DNA from: Clostridiales bacterium
GTDB taxonomy: Bacteria; Bacillota; Clostridia; Christensenellales; CAG-314
Direction of reading: 5' to 3'
NCBI GenBank assembly: GCA_004558105.1
Contig: SFEB01000013.1
Span: 1 to 26,431 of the forward strand
DNA: 26,431 bases
This document shows positions 15,415 through 23,243 of this stretch, piece by piece. Below the pieces are notes generated by a model that was given only the letters and a program-made list of their open reading frames with translations, did not search any database and was not told the DNA's origin. A program made the position numbers and the translations under genes. The stretch's first letter is position 1. Every line of letters starts with the position of its first letter.

Positions 15415-16215
15415 ATGAGAGTAAAAACAAATATAATTTTTTCTATTATTTGCGGTCTGCTTTGTTTTGGCGGCGCAGTGTTTTTTATACAAACGGGAGA
15501 CTACATTATCGGCGGACTTTTTTTTAGCGGATTTATCATTTTTTCGGCAATATTTTTGCAGAATAATAAGAAGAGAAAGCTCTATCTCAATCCATACAAC
15601 GCTCTACCTTCGGTTGGCGAAAAAGTTTCGGAAGAAACGGTAAAACAGCGGTTGAGAAAGAATCTTTTGTCTTATGGCTTCGAGTTGAGTAACGGATTTT
15701 ACGTTTCAACTAAAAACAAGGACTACGACGTATATTTTTCCACTTACGACAAAGACAACGTTAACGCTCGTATCGGCGCAGTAACCGAACTGTTAAGAAA
15801 GGATGGCGCATATCTTAGCGAGATGTTGTCGTACGGTGGGTATACGAAAAAACCCGTTGATCTCGATATGCTTAAACAAACGCTAATAAATAACGTGGAA
15901 AAGTATGACAATGCCCGTTTGTATACTCCGAAAAAGTTGAGTTACGTTATTCTCGTCGGGTTTTTCAATCACGCGGAGCCGAAACCCATGTATTCTTTCT
16001 GGCTCCTGCCCTTCAACAGCGTCAATTCGGTCGACCAACTGGACTTTGTGGATATTTCGGTTACGGACGGCATTGCCCGCCTCAACACCACCGCTTTCGA
16101 GCGTAATCCGTCTATGCGCGGGCAGATTCGCAGGATTTTTAAGGGCGTAGTGGACTTTGACGGAGATTTTTCGCCCGAACTGCTGCCGGAAGCGACTGAC
16201 GACATAGATGAATGA
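15415..16215 (+). CDS. Unknown membrane-anchored protein
   Basis: This 266-residue protein starts with two hydrophobic segments, about 7-26 and 30-49, joined by a short turn, followed by a basic stretch (NNKKRKLY). The remaining 210 residues look soluble and cytoplasmic: a KVSEETVKQRLRKNLLSYGF helix region, then alternating strands, and an acidic end (EATDDIDE). I recognise no family, catalytic motif or metal site. It sits between the MGMT gene and a zinc-ribbon gene and has a perfect promoter of its own. No Shine-Dalgarno sequence precedes the ATG, and the promoter position predicts a leaderless message. No terminator of quality follows. Confidence 0.75.
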   Translation: MRVKTNIIFSIICGLLCFGGAVFFIQTGDYIIGGLFFSGFIIFSAIFLQNNKKRKLYLNPYNALPSVGEKVSEETVKQRLRKNLLSYGFELSNGFYVSTKNKDYDVYFSTYDKDNVNARIGAVTELLRKDGAYLSEMLSYGGYTKKPVDLDMLKQTLINNVEKYDNARLYTPKKLSYVILVGFFNHAEPKPMYSFWLLPFNSVNSVDQLDFVDISVTDGIARLNTTAFERNPSMRGQIRRIFKGVVDFDGDFSPELLPEATDDIDE

Positions 16216-16297
16216 CGTGGTAGACGGGAAATAATAATAGGTTTTAACGCATACGTAAAAAGACGAGCATTTTTTTTGAAAAACGGTGAAAAAGCAA

Positions 16298-16326
16298 TTG
16301 ACATTTACTTAATGTAATGGTAAAAT
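16298..16326 (+). promoter_or_regulatory. Promoter of the zinc-ribbon gene with a dyad in the spacer
   Basis: TTGACA (16298-16303), 17 bases and TAAAAT (16321-16326). The spacer contains TTAC-N5-GTAA (16305-16317), a possible repressor site. An in-frame ATG at 16325 lies within the -10 and is therefore not used. Confidence 0.8.
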
Positions 16327-16360
16327 GGTGAAAACGATAGGAGAAGAAAGGAGAAAGAAG

Positions 16361-16777
16361 ATGAGTGCAACGGTGAAAACGGTAGAGTGCAAAGTATGCC
16401 ACAATGCCATTGAAATGAAAACGCTTCATTTAAGCAAGGCGAGATACTGCTTCGACCAGAAGGGATATGTTTGTGAAGATTGTCTGAGACACAAGAAAGA
16501 ACATGGCACCTTCGAAGGGCGTGTCTGCCTTGAGACCGAAAAAGAACAACGTCCACGGACGTGTTCCGTGACCGAAACGGAAGAAGTTAAGGAACAACTT
16601 CAGGAAAATAATAAAGTTGACTCGGCAGCAAAGTCCGTTAAGAAGAAAAAGACAGGTAAGATTACTCTCATCAAAAAGTGGTTTACAAAGAACGGCGCCG
16701 AGGATACCGAATCGCAGGACGAGCAAGCAGAACAAGAAGAGCAAACGGAGAATTCCGACAATCAGGAAAATCAATAA
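16361..16777 (+). CDS. Zinc-ribbon protein with a charged tail
   Basis: This 138-residue protein has a cysteine-rich head, C10-x2-C13, Cys30, and C38-x2-C41, with Cys56 and Cys68 after it, which suggests one or two zinc sites in the first 70 residues. The middle holds a lysine-rich patch (SVKKKKTGK, then LIKKWFTK). The last 30 residues are almost all Glu, Gln, Asp, Ser and Asn, and are probably disordered. There is no membrane segment. I do not recognise a family. The start at 16361 has AAAGGAGA about 7 bases upstream and lies 34 bases after the promoter's -10. It forms a single-gene unit with its own terminator, just before the pilus operon. Confidence 0.75.
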   Translation: MSATVKTVECKVCHNAIEMKTLHLSKARYCFDQKGYVCEDCLRHKKEHGTFEGRVCLETEKEQRPRTCSVTETEEVKEQLQENNKVDSAAKSVKKKKTGKITLIKKWFTKNGAEDTESQDEQAEQEEQTENSDNQENQ

Positions 16778-16789
16778 GGGCACCTGTTT

Positions 16790-16819
16790 AAGAGCGCAGT
16801 TTTAAAGTGCGCTCTTTTT
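16790..16819 (+). terminator. Terminator of the zinc-ribbon gene
   Basis: AGAGCGCA (16791-16798) pairs with TGCGCTCT (16808-16815), extended by an A-T pair, followed by a run of T. Confidence 0.9.
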
Positions 16820-16871
16820 AATTATTCTTTTAGGAACGGGTATCGCTTATCCCGACCGACGGACAAAATAC

Positions 16872-16900
16872 TTGACAGATGCGCAAAAAAACGGTAAAAT
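16872..16900 (+). promoter_or_regulatory. Promoter of the pilus operon
   Basis: TTGACA (16872-16877), 17 bases and TAAAAT (16895-16900). It is the only clear promoter for the eight-gene run to 26003. The leader to the first ATG is about 80 bases. Confidence 0.85.
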
Positions 16901-16922
16901 AATGCTGATAGCAGATTAAAAT

Positions 16923-16950
16923 GGTGAGGTGTTTATACTCGCCGATTTTT
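16923..16950 (+). promoter_or_regulatory. Attenuator-like hairpin in the pilus operon leader
   Basis: GGTGAG (16923-16928) pairs with CTCGCC (16938-16943, one G-T pair), then GATTTTT. It resembles a weak intrinsic terminator placed between promoter and first gene. The stem is only 6 bp. Confidence 0.35.
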
Positions 16951-16986
16951 GCGTATTAATTATTTTAAAGGAGGTAAAGTCTGTAA

Positions 16987-17487
16987 ATGAAAGGATCTTC
17001 TAAAAAGGGTTCCACGCTTTTAGAGTTGTGCATCGTCATGGCGTTGATATCGATATTACTGGCGATAATCGGCAGTTTTGCGGTTTCCGTTAACGGCTTT
17101 ACCGCTGCCGCAAAGAAGAAAAACGACGTGACGCAGGACTACCTGCTTTGCAAAAAATATATAGAAAGTTGGGTGTCTCGTTTTAAGGAAGAGGGGTATT
17201 CGTTGTCCGTGGTACAGACGGGTGAAGGAGAAGAGTCTCAGAATCACGTCAAGGCGGTTAAAGACGACTACGAGTATTTGGTGAGCACGTCTGTCGGCGT
17301 CGACGGAAAGTTTACGCTGACCCTGGAGTACGAACCTGTCGGAGACGAACCGGAAAGAGAGGTAAAATACGTCAGCGAAGTTCTTACCTCGGTTAAGTTT
17401 TCCAACGACGGGGATAATCCGTTTATTAAGTGCGAGATAGGTTGCGAGGACGACGTCATGGCATTCGTCATAGGAGGCGTACTATGA
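16987..17487 (+). CDS. Type IV pilin-like protein (pseudopilin) 1
   Basis: This 166-residue protein has a class III (prepilin) signal: a short basic leader MKGSSKKG, cleavage after Gly8, then STLLELCIVMALI with glutamate at mature position +5 and a hydrophobic helix to about residue 34. The C-terminal part (about 40-166) is a soluble globular head rich in acidic residues and beta-type sequence, with two cysteines near the end (Cys151 and Cys155) that could bond. It should be processed by the peptidase encoded at 19413. AAAGGAGG lies 12 bases upstream, slightly far. Its stop overlaps the start of the next pilin (ATGA). It could be a major or a minor pilin. Confidence 0.82.
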   Translation: MKGSSKKGSTLLELCIVMALISILLAIIGSFAVSVNGFTAAAKKKNDVTQDYLLCKKYIESWVSRFKEEGYSLSVVQTGEGEESQNHVKAVKDDYEYLVSTSVGVDGKFTLTLEYEPVGDEPEREVKYVSEVLTSVKFSNDGDNPFIKCEIGCEDDVMAFVIGGVL

Positions 17488-17927
17488 CGAGAGGTGGAAA
17501 GAAGGTCAAATCGAAAGGCGGCTTTACTATTCTCGAAGTGGTCATTGCAATGGCAATAATCGCCATCGTCACCGCAACGGCTGCGTCGATAATGACTTCG
17601 GCTCAAAAAAGTATGGCGAGATCGCAAAAATCCGTACTTGCCGCCAACGATATAGCAAATATAACCGAGTGCTTTAAATATACGGTGGGTGAAGGTAAAG
17701 GCATCGATAAATTCGAACAAGCCGTCGCATTTGCGTTCGGGTTGGCGCCGGAAGGATTTACGCCGACCGACACCGACGGCGTTTACGGTTTGACGCGTGA
17801 CGGGTACGTTATTACGGTTACGGTTACAACCGGGACGGAAAAAACCGTAAATTCGGTAGCCAGAGACGGCGACGGAAAAGTTATTTTCGAATTGACTTAT
17901 CATCAGGCGTCGCAGGAGGGAGTATGA
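17484..17927 (+). CDS. Type IV pilin-like protein (pseudopilin) 2
   Basis: This 147-residue protein has the classic prepilin motif KGG|FTILEVVIAMAI: cleavage after Gly13, Phe at +1, Glu18 at +5, hydrophobic helix to about residue 38. A hydrophilic helix (SAQKSMARSQKS) and a small beta-rich head with repeated threonine and valine follow. GGAGG lies about 8 bases before the ATG. It overlaps both its neighbours by four bases (ATGA), so translation is probably coupled. The Phe+1/Glu+5 pattern makes it the more typical pilin of the two. Confidence 0.85.
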   Translation: MTRGGKKVKSKGGFTILEVVIAMAIIAIVTATAASIMTSAQKSMARSQKSVLAANDIANITECFKYTVGEGKGIDKFEQAVAFAFGLAPEGFTPTDTDGVYGLTRDGYVITVTVTTGTEKTVNSVARDGDGKVIFELTYHQASQEGV

Positions 17928-18160
17928 TTAAAAACCTTTTAAAGAGTAAAAAAGGCGTTGCAATAGAATCTTCCATATTGTTTTTGCTGGTGACTTTTCT
18001 GATGTGTACGCTTATATCCGTATACAGTGCGTCCGTGAGGAAGAAAGCCAACGATTTTAAGGACGAATTGACGGAAAAGTATACGCAGTCCGATACGGAA
18101 GAAAACGGCTCGGGCGAAGAGGGAAACGGGGAAAACGGTGAAACCAACGGAACGTCTTAA
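17924..18160 (+). CDS. Small third pilin-like membrane protein
   Basis: This 78-residue protein has a basic leader (MIKNLLKSKKG), then VAIESSILFLLVTFLMCTLI, a single membrane helix, and an acidic, glycine- and asparagine-rich tail that looks disordered. The KG|VAIE start resembles prepilin, Flp or TadE leaders, but the glutamate would sit at +4 instead of +5. AGGAGGGAG directly precedes the ATG, which overlaps the stop of the pilin upstream. It may be a minor pilin, a TadE-like pseudopilin or a small assembly factor taking the place of PilN. The role is inferred from position and leader only. Confidence 0.7.
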   Translation: MIKNLLKSKKGVAIESSILFLLVTFLMCTLISVYSASVRKKANDFKDELTEKYTQSDTEENGSGEEGNGENGETNGTS

Positions 18161-18178
18161 ACCATTAAGGAGATAAAA

Positions 18179-19465
18179 ATGCAGGATATTACGACGGTAA
18201 TATATACGAATATGATTGAGTCGTGCATCGAATTTTATTCTTTGGCGGGCAAGGTCAAAGGTTCGGTCGCGTACGAAAACGAACCCGTAAAAGCAAAAAC
18301 GTTCGGGAGAGAGTTTTTTGAAGAATTCGGCGCAACGGTCGCAAAGTACGCCGAAAGGCATCCGGACGTTCAATCGAGTCAGGTGCGATTAATATTGCCG
18401 GACAGCGTGGTGGCTCAGGACACGATAAGCGTTCCGACGATGAAAAAGGCCTTGACCGATAACGCGTTGAAGGTAAAGATAGAAGGGTTGTATAAAAATC
18501 ACGAAGAGTTAAAAATCAATTCCTTCGTCGCGTCGCACAACAAGCAGTTTACGCAATTTGCGCTGTCTATGGTAAGAAAGGACTGGCTTAACGCTTTGAT
18601 TTCCGCATGCTCGGAAAGTAAAATGGCGCCCAGGGTGGTAACGACGGCAAGTGCGGCGGCGGTGGGCGGCGTATCGTCTTTACGTCCAAAGTACAAGTAT
18701 TCAAACTATCTGTTGCTGGATATAAAAGAGGATTACGCGCGGTTCGTGTTTTGCGTCAAAGAACGAGCGGCGGGAAACTTTGTTCTGCCTTTCGGTTACA
18801 AATCGTTGTCGGCTACGCATATGCCGCAGGAGGACATGCTTTTCAATCATTCCGTGGGAGAAATAGCGGTATTGAACGCCAAAGAAAAAGCCAGGCAGAA
18901 AGCGTTGACGTTAATGGGAGTGGACGATATTCCCCTCGGCAGCGAAGATTATAAGGAGGAGGACGAGCAGCAGGAAAACGATATCGGGGAAGTTACGGTA
19001 GAATCGGTTACTTCCGCAAACGCGGCGCAAGCTCAGACTCAGAAGGTGTATTCCAAAAAGACGCCGAGAAAATTGCCCAAGTTTATGTTGCGGGACTTTC
19101 CCGAGACGGAAGACGGGTATATCTACGAAAATTTCAGGGTATTTATAAAGTGGGCGTTGACTTTGTTGCAGCGCAATAAAGAGATAACGGCGCAGGGCAA
19201 ACCCGAGTTCGTTCTCGTCAATATTCCCGAACGGTTTGAAGACGTTTTTGAAAAAACCAAAGAAGAGTTTCTCGGCAAAGGCGGTATCGAATTTTTGGAT
19301 TTTCAGCCTAAAATCGAAAAGAATCCGTTGATAACCGATCACCTTGAGTTGTTCGGCAGCGTCAGTCTGTCGCGCAACAATTCCGTAAACGTTTTTGGTA
19401 AAATGGTAGATTATGATGATAGTCGTATACGTTTTGGCAGGGCTTTTGGGGCTCTGCGTAGGTAG
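18179..19465 (+). CDS. PilM-like actin-fold scaffold protein
   Basis: This 428-residue cytoplasmic protein has no membrane helix. The segment LILPDSVVAQDTISVPTM (about 71-88) and the LLLDIKEDYARFVFCVKE block (about 178-195) follow the PilM/FtsA pattern, in which a SHS2-type subdomain precedes a phosphate-binding DxG-like strand; the glycine of that strand is replaced here. An acidic insert, roughly residues 254-300 (KEEDEQQEND and following), separates the N-terminal two thirds from a C-terminal subdomain. PilM proteins sit under the pilus machine and bind PilN. AAGGAG stands 8 bases upstream. The 3' end overlaps the prepilin peptidase gene by 53 bases. The call is by weak similarity and position. 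Confidence 0.6.
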   Translation: MQDITTVIYTNMIESCIEFYSLAGKVKGSVAYENEPVKAKTFGREFFEEFGATVAKYAERHPDVQSSQVRLILPDSVVAQDTISVPTMKKALTDNALKVKIEGLYKNHEELKINSFVASHNKQFTQFALSMVRKDWLNALISACSESKMAPRVVTTASAAAVGGVSSLRPKYKYSNYLLLDIKEDYARFVFCVKERAAGNFVLPFGYKSLSATHMPQEDMLFNHSVGEIAVLNAKEKARQKALTLMGVDDIPLGSEDYKEEDEQQENDIGEVTVESVTSANAAQAQTQKVYSKKTPRKLPKFMLRDFPETEDGYIYENFRVFIKWALTLLQRNKEITAQGKPEFVLVNIPERFEDVFEKTKEEFLGKGGIEFLDFQPKIEKNPLITDHLELFGSVSLSRNNSVNVFGKMVDYDDSRIRFGRAFGALRR

Positions 19466-20198
19466 TTTTCTTAACGTGGTAATATACCGCGTCCCCAACG
19501 GAATGAGCATTGCCACTCCGCCTTCTCATTGTCCCAAGTGCGGGTACAGGTTGAGAGCGGTAGACAATATTCCCGTGCTGTCGTACGTGTTTCTGGGCGG
19601 CAAATGCCACAACTGCAAAGAACGTATTTCTTTCAGATACACGGCGGTAGAGTTGTTGAATATGGCGCTCTGGTTGCTTTGCGTGTTGATTTTTTGGAAG
19701 AAAAGCATAGTTTACGCATGTATGGCTGCGGCGGCTTGTTCCGTTTTTATCTGTATCGCTTTTATCGACCTGGAACATCAACTGATATTTGACAGATTTA
19801 TCATCACGTTGTTCGTGCTGGGCGTAGTGGCGATAATCTTCGGAAGAAAAGTCTTTCCTTACATGGTGTGGTACGACAACATACTGTCGTGCGTTATCGG
19901 CGGGGGACTGTTTTTGCTGGTTTGGTTTCTCGGAAGACTCAAGTACAAAAGGGACGCCCTCGGCGGCGGAGATATTAAACTTGCGGCGGCAATGGGGTTG
20001 TTGCTCGGCTGGCGCGCGTTGTTGTTCGCCGTGCTTATAGCGACGGTGTTCGGCAGTATTATTCTGCTTATTTTAAAGAAAGCGAAAAACTACGAGGACG
20101 GTAAGGAGTATCCGTTTGCGCCGTTTCTGGCGGCGGGGGCGGTCATCGCTTTGCTGGTAGGTAATCAGGTCGTCACGGCGTACTTATCTTTGTTTTAA
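19413..20198 (+). CDS. pilD: Prepilin peptidase (A24 family)
   Basis: This 261-residue, multi-helix membrane protein has the full family pattern. LCVGSFLNVVIYRVP at 14-28 is followed by a zinc-binding CPKC/CHNC pair (Cys40, 43, 65, 68). The two catalytic aspartates are Asp119 in FIDLEHQLIFD and Asp187 in GGGDIKLAAAMG. It removes the leader peptides of the three pilin-like proteins encoded upstream and, in the full-length form, may N-methylate the new N-terminus. Two adjacent ATG codons (19413 and 19416) are possible starts; no good ribosome site precedes them. The 53-base overlap with the preceding gene suggests translational coupling. Confidence 0.92.
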   Translation: MMIVVYVLAGLLGLCVGSFLNVVIYRVPNGMSIATPPSHCPKCGYRLRAVDNIPVLSYVFLGGKCHNCKERISFRYTAVELLNMALWLLCVLIFWKKSIVYACMAAAACSVFICIAFIDLEHQLIFDRFIITLFVLGVVAIIFGRKVFPYMVWYDNILSCVIGGGLFLLVWFLGRLKYKRDALGGGDIKLAAAMGLLLGWRALLFAVLIATVFGSIILLILKKAKNYEDGKEYPFAPFLAAGAVIALLVGNQVVTAYLSLF

Positions 20199-20203
20199 CG
20201 TAA

Positions 20204-20220
20204 GCGGAACGGGGTTCCGC
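20204..20220 (+). repeat. Intergenic hairpin between pilD and pilC
   Basis: GCGGAAC and GTTCCGC form a perfect 7-bp stem around GGG. No T run follows, so it is more likely an mRNA processing or stability element than a terminator. It ends just before the AAGAGGT ribosome site of pilC. Confidence 0.55.
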
Positions 20221-20233
20221 ATTAAGAGGTTTT

Positions 20234-21442
20234 ATGCGTAAATACAAGTATACGGCGGTTAATCTGCAAAAAGAGACCTTCAAGGGTACCTTCATCGCCA
20301 AAAACGAGAAGGACCTTGCTCTTCAATTGTCCAAACAATCGTTGTTTTTAGTCTCCGCCACGCCTTACTCCGACGCTACTCCCAACGCGTTTTTTTCGGT
20401 GTCGGGCAAAGTAAAGACTAACGAGTTGGCGGTATTTTGCCGTCAGTTTGCGATAATGATAAACTCGGGCATTCCGATACTCGGTTGTATCGAAATTTTA
20501 AAGACGCAATCCTATTCGGGAATGTTAAAAAAGATATTGGACAAGGTGTGCGAGGACGTCAAGGCGGGGCTTATGCTGTCCGAAGCCATCGATAAACACA
20601 AGAAAGTTTTTCCCGAGTTTTTCCGCAGCATGCTGAAAATCGGCGAGATGAGCGGAAAAATGGATATGGTTCTTACCTCCCTTGCCGACTACTACGAAAA
20701 AGATTTGTCGATAAAGAAAAAAGTCAAGGGCGCGTTGGCGTATCCGATAATGTTGCTGGTACTGACTTTGGCTATCGTGGTGGTAATGCTGGCGTTCATC
20801 GTTCCTACTTTCAGAACAAATCTGAGCGCGCTCGAGGTCGAGCCGGAAGGACTAACTCTGGCGGTATACAACCTGAGCGACTTTATGTTAGCCAACTGGC
20901 TGTATATTCTTGCCGTCATCGGCGTAACGGTTTGTTTGCTGTGGGGGATAGGGCTTACGAAAAAAGGCAGGTATTTTTACGATTATCTCGCATTGCATCT
21001 GCCTATCGTAAAGAAGATAAAAACTGACCTTATCACGGCGCGTTTCGCAAGAGGGTTTGCTTTGTTGCTCGCAAGCGGCATGGACGTGGTGGACGCAATG
21101 GACAGTATTTCTATCGTTCTCGGAAACAAATGGCTGCTGGAAAGGTTTAAGAAAGCGAAGGAAGAGGTTGAACACGGTATGACGCTGACCACTGCTTTCA
21201 GAATGTACAAACTTTTTCCGGAAATGCTCATTCAGATGGTGTCCATCGGCGAAAAAACCGCCGCGCTTGACGAGGTGCTTAACCGGTCATGCGTTTTCTT
21301 CGACGAACAGGTAGAGACTTCGCTCAACTCAATTGTTTCTAAAATTCAACCTATCATGCTTTGCATCATGGGCGCGGTGGTGGCGGTGCTGTTTATGGCG
21401 GTGTACTCGCCCATGCTCTCTATGATGACTCAACTTGCGTGA
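20234..21442 (+). CDS. pilC: Type IV pilus/type II secretion inner-membrane platform protein (PilC/GspF)
   Basis: This 402-residue protein has the two-fold GspF layout. After the N-terminal YKYTAVNLQKE segment comes the first domain with VFCRQFAIMINSGIPILGCI (about 72-92) and PEFFRSMLKIGEMSGKMD. Two membrane helices follow at roughly 170-195 and 215-240. The second copy has LITARFARGFALLLASGMDVVDAM and PEMLIQMVSIGEKTAALDEV, and a last helix lies near 375-395. It forms the membrane platform turned by the PilB ATPase. AAGAGGT stands 6 bases before the ATG. It overlaps no gene, but only 31 bases separate it from pilB. Confidence 0.93.
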   Translation: MRKYKYTAVNLQKETFKGTFIAKNEKDLALQLSKQSLFLVSATPYSDATPNAFFSVSGKVKTNELAVFCRQFAIMINSGIPILGCIEILKTQSYSGMLKKILDKVCEDVKAGLMLSEAIDKHKKVFPEFFRSMLKIGEMSGKMDMVLTSLADYYEKDLSIKKKVKGALAYPIMLLVLTLAIVVVMLAFIVPTFRTNLSALEVEPEGLTLAVYNLSDFMLANWLYILAVIGVTVCLLWGIGLTKKGRYFYDYLALHLPIVKKIKTDLITARFARGFALLLASGMDVVDAMDSISIVLGNKWLLERFKKAKEEVEHGMTLTTAFRMYKLFPEMLIQMVSIGEKTAALDEVLNRSCVFFDEQVETSLNSIVSKIQPIMLCIMGAVVAVLFMAVYSPMLSMMTQLA

Positions 21443-21473
21443 TGATTTTTCTTTGGGAGGCAACCAAAGTCAG

Positions 21474-23171
21474 ATGAATATCAATTACGAACTTCTGCAA
21501 TTTTTCGTTTATAAAAAGATTATAAAAAAGGCCGAAGCGGACGAAGTTCTCGTCGAGTGCGAAAAACTCAACATGACTGCCGACGAATATCTCGTAGCCA
21601 AAGAGTACTGCACCCAGGTCACCGCTTTGGATGCTTTGGCTGAGTTTTACTGCATGCCGTGCGTAGAAATGGACATGCTGGACATCGACCGCAGTCTCGT
21701 CGAAAAGTTTTCCTACGAATTTTTGAAAAAGAACAAGGTCGTTCCCGTTGTTATCGACGAAAAAACCGGCGTTTTACTCGTCGCCACGAGCAAACCCGTA
21801 GACTGCAATGCTTTGTCTTCGCTGGCGTTGGCCTTTCCGTGCCGTCTGGATTTTGTTCTTGTTCCGTCGGTACAGGTAGACCGTTATATCGACTCCATCG
21901 TGGCGGTAATATCCACTTCCGCCGCTTTGAACGATCTCAATCAGGAAAAAGACGACAGGCTCGCAGCCGATTCAAAGAGCCAGGTTCAACAAGTCATATC
22001 GTTTAAAGAAGAGGACGTAATCAACAATCCCGCCGTCAGGTTGGTCGACTCGGTCATTAAAGAAGCGATTCCTTACCGCGCCAGCGACATTCATATCGAA
22101 CCGTTTGAAAAGGTCGTCCGCGTACGTTACCGTATCGACGGTACGTTGCAGCAGCGCGCGGAGTTTCCCATAGAGTCGTACCCGGCAATCTGCGCCCGTC
22201 TGAAAATCATGGCGGGAATGAATATTGCCGAGCGTCGTCAACCACAGGACGGCCGTATCAACCTCATCGTCGGCGGCAAAGAATTCGACTTCCGTGTTTC
22301 GAGTCTGCCCACCGTCTACGGCGAAAAATTCGTCATCCGTATTCTCGACAAGACGTCTTTTCATTTTACGAGAGCGGACCTCGGTTTTGCGGAGTCGTCC
22401 AATGCGATAATAGATAAAATTCTTGCCAGACCGCACGGTATCGTTCTGCTGACGGGGCCTACCGGTTCGGGTAAATCCACCACGCTTTACGCGTTTTTGA
22501 AAGAAATCAACACCCCGTCGGTCAATATCGTGACGGTAGAAGACCCGGTCGAATATACCCTGAACGGCGTCAACCAGACGCAGATAAACAACAAAGCCAA
22601 CATGACTTTTGCAGGCGCGCTCCGTTCCATTCTCCGTCAGGACCCCGACATTATCATGATCGGCGAAATTCGTGACGAAGAAACGGCACAGATCGCCGTT
22701 CGTGCGGCTATCACGGGGCACCTTGTGTTCAGCACTTTGCACACCAACGACGCCCCGGGTGCGATTACGCGTCTGGAAGACATGGGGGTAGAGGACTACT
22801 TAGTGTCCGACGCTTTGGTTGCGGTCATAGCCCAACGTCTCGTCAAACGCCTGTGCCCTGCGTGCAAAAAGAAGGGCAAAACCACTGAAAAGGAAATGGA
22901 AATACTCGGTATAACCGAACCCGTCAACGTTTACCGTCCGCGCGGCTGCCAGTTTTGCAACAATACCGGTTATAAAGGCCGCATAGCCGTTCACGAAATA
23001 ATGTATCTCAACGAAGAGTTGAAATCGGCTATCGTCAACGGCAAAAACATCGACGTTCTGCGCGAAATCGCCCGTAAAAACGGAATGATTCCGTTGTGGG
23101 AAACCTGTCGCGGTTACGTCTTTAACGGCATCACGAGCATACAGGAGCTTATGACTCTCGACGTCACGTAA
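21474..23171 (+). CDS. pilB: Type IV pilus/type II secretion assembly ATPase (PilB/GspE)
   Basis: This 565-residue hexameric ATPase has an N-terminal GspE-type domain (about 1-150), then the catalytic part. ASDIHIEP at 203-210 is followed by Walker A GPTGSGKST at 328-336, an Asp box VEDPVEYTL at 355-363, Walker B PDIIMIGEIRDEET at 391-404, and a His box TGHLVFSTLHTND at 414-426. A zinc site is formed by Cys461, 464, 492 and 495. It powers pilin polymerisation through PilC. I place the start at the ATG at 21474, with GGGAGG about 13 bases upstream. In-frame TTG codons at 21435 and 21453 are alternatives; the first would overlap pilC. No PilT retraction ATPase follows. Confidence 0.94.
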   Translation: MNINYELLQFFVYKKIIKKAEADEVLVECEKLNMTADEYLVAKEYCTQVTALDALAEFYCMPCVEMDMLDIDRSLVEKFSYEFLKKNKVVPVVIDEKTGVLLVATSKPVDCNALSSLALAFPCRLDFVLVPSVQVDRYIDSIVAVISTSAALNDLNQEKDDRLAADSKSQVQQVISFKEEDVINNPAVRLVDSVIKEAIPYRASDIHIEPFEKVVRVRYRIDGTLQQRAEFPIESYPAICARLKIMAGMNIAERRQPQDGRINLIVGGKEFDFRVSSLPTVYGEKFVIRILDKTSFHFTRADLGFAESSNAIIDKILARPHGIVLLTGPTGSGKSTTLYAFLKEINTPSVNIVTVEDPVEYTLNGVNQTQINNKANMTFAGALRSILRQDPDIIMIGEIRDEETAQIAVRAAITGHLVFSTLHTNDAPGAITRLEDMGVEDYLVSDALVAVIAQRLVKRLCPACKKKGKTTEKEMEILGITEPVNVYRPRGCQFCNNTGYKGRIAVHEIMYLNEELKSAIVNGKNIDVLREIARKNGMIPLWETCRGYVFNGITSIQELMTLDVT

Positions 23172-23243
23172 ACACACGACCGTGCGGCGAATTTGCCGTA
23201 AAAACAAAAATAACGCCCCAAAACCACATCAGGAGGGAAGAGA

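Noticed and set aside
16244..16275. TTTTAACG/CGTAAAA stem after the unknown membrane gene as a terminator.
   Set aside because: The stem is weak and bulged, and the T run is 15 bases away.
23172..23243. CGGC-GAATTT-GCCG hairpin after pilB as a terminator that would split off the GAP1-like gene.
   Set aside because: The stem is only 4 bp and is followed by A-rich, not T-rich, sequence; no promoter follows.
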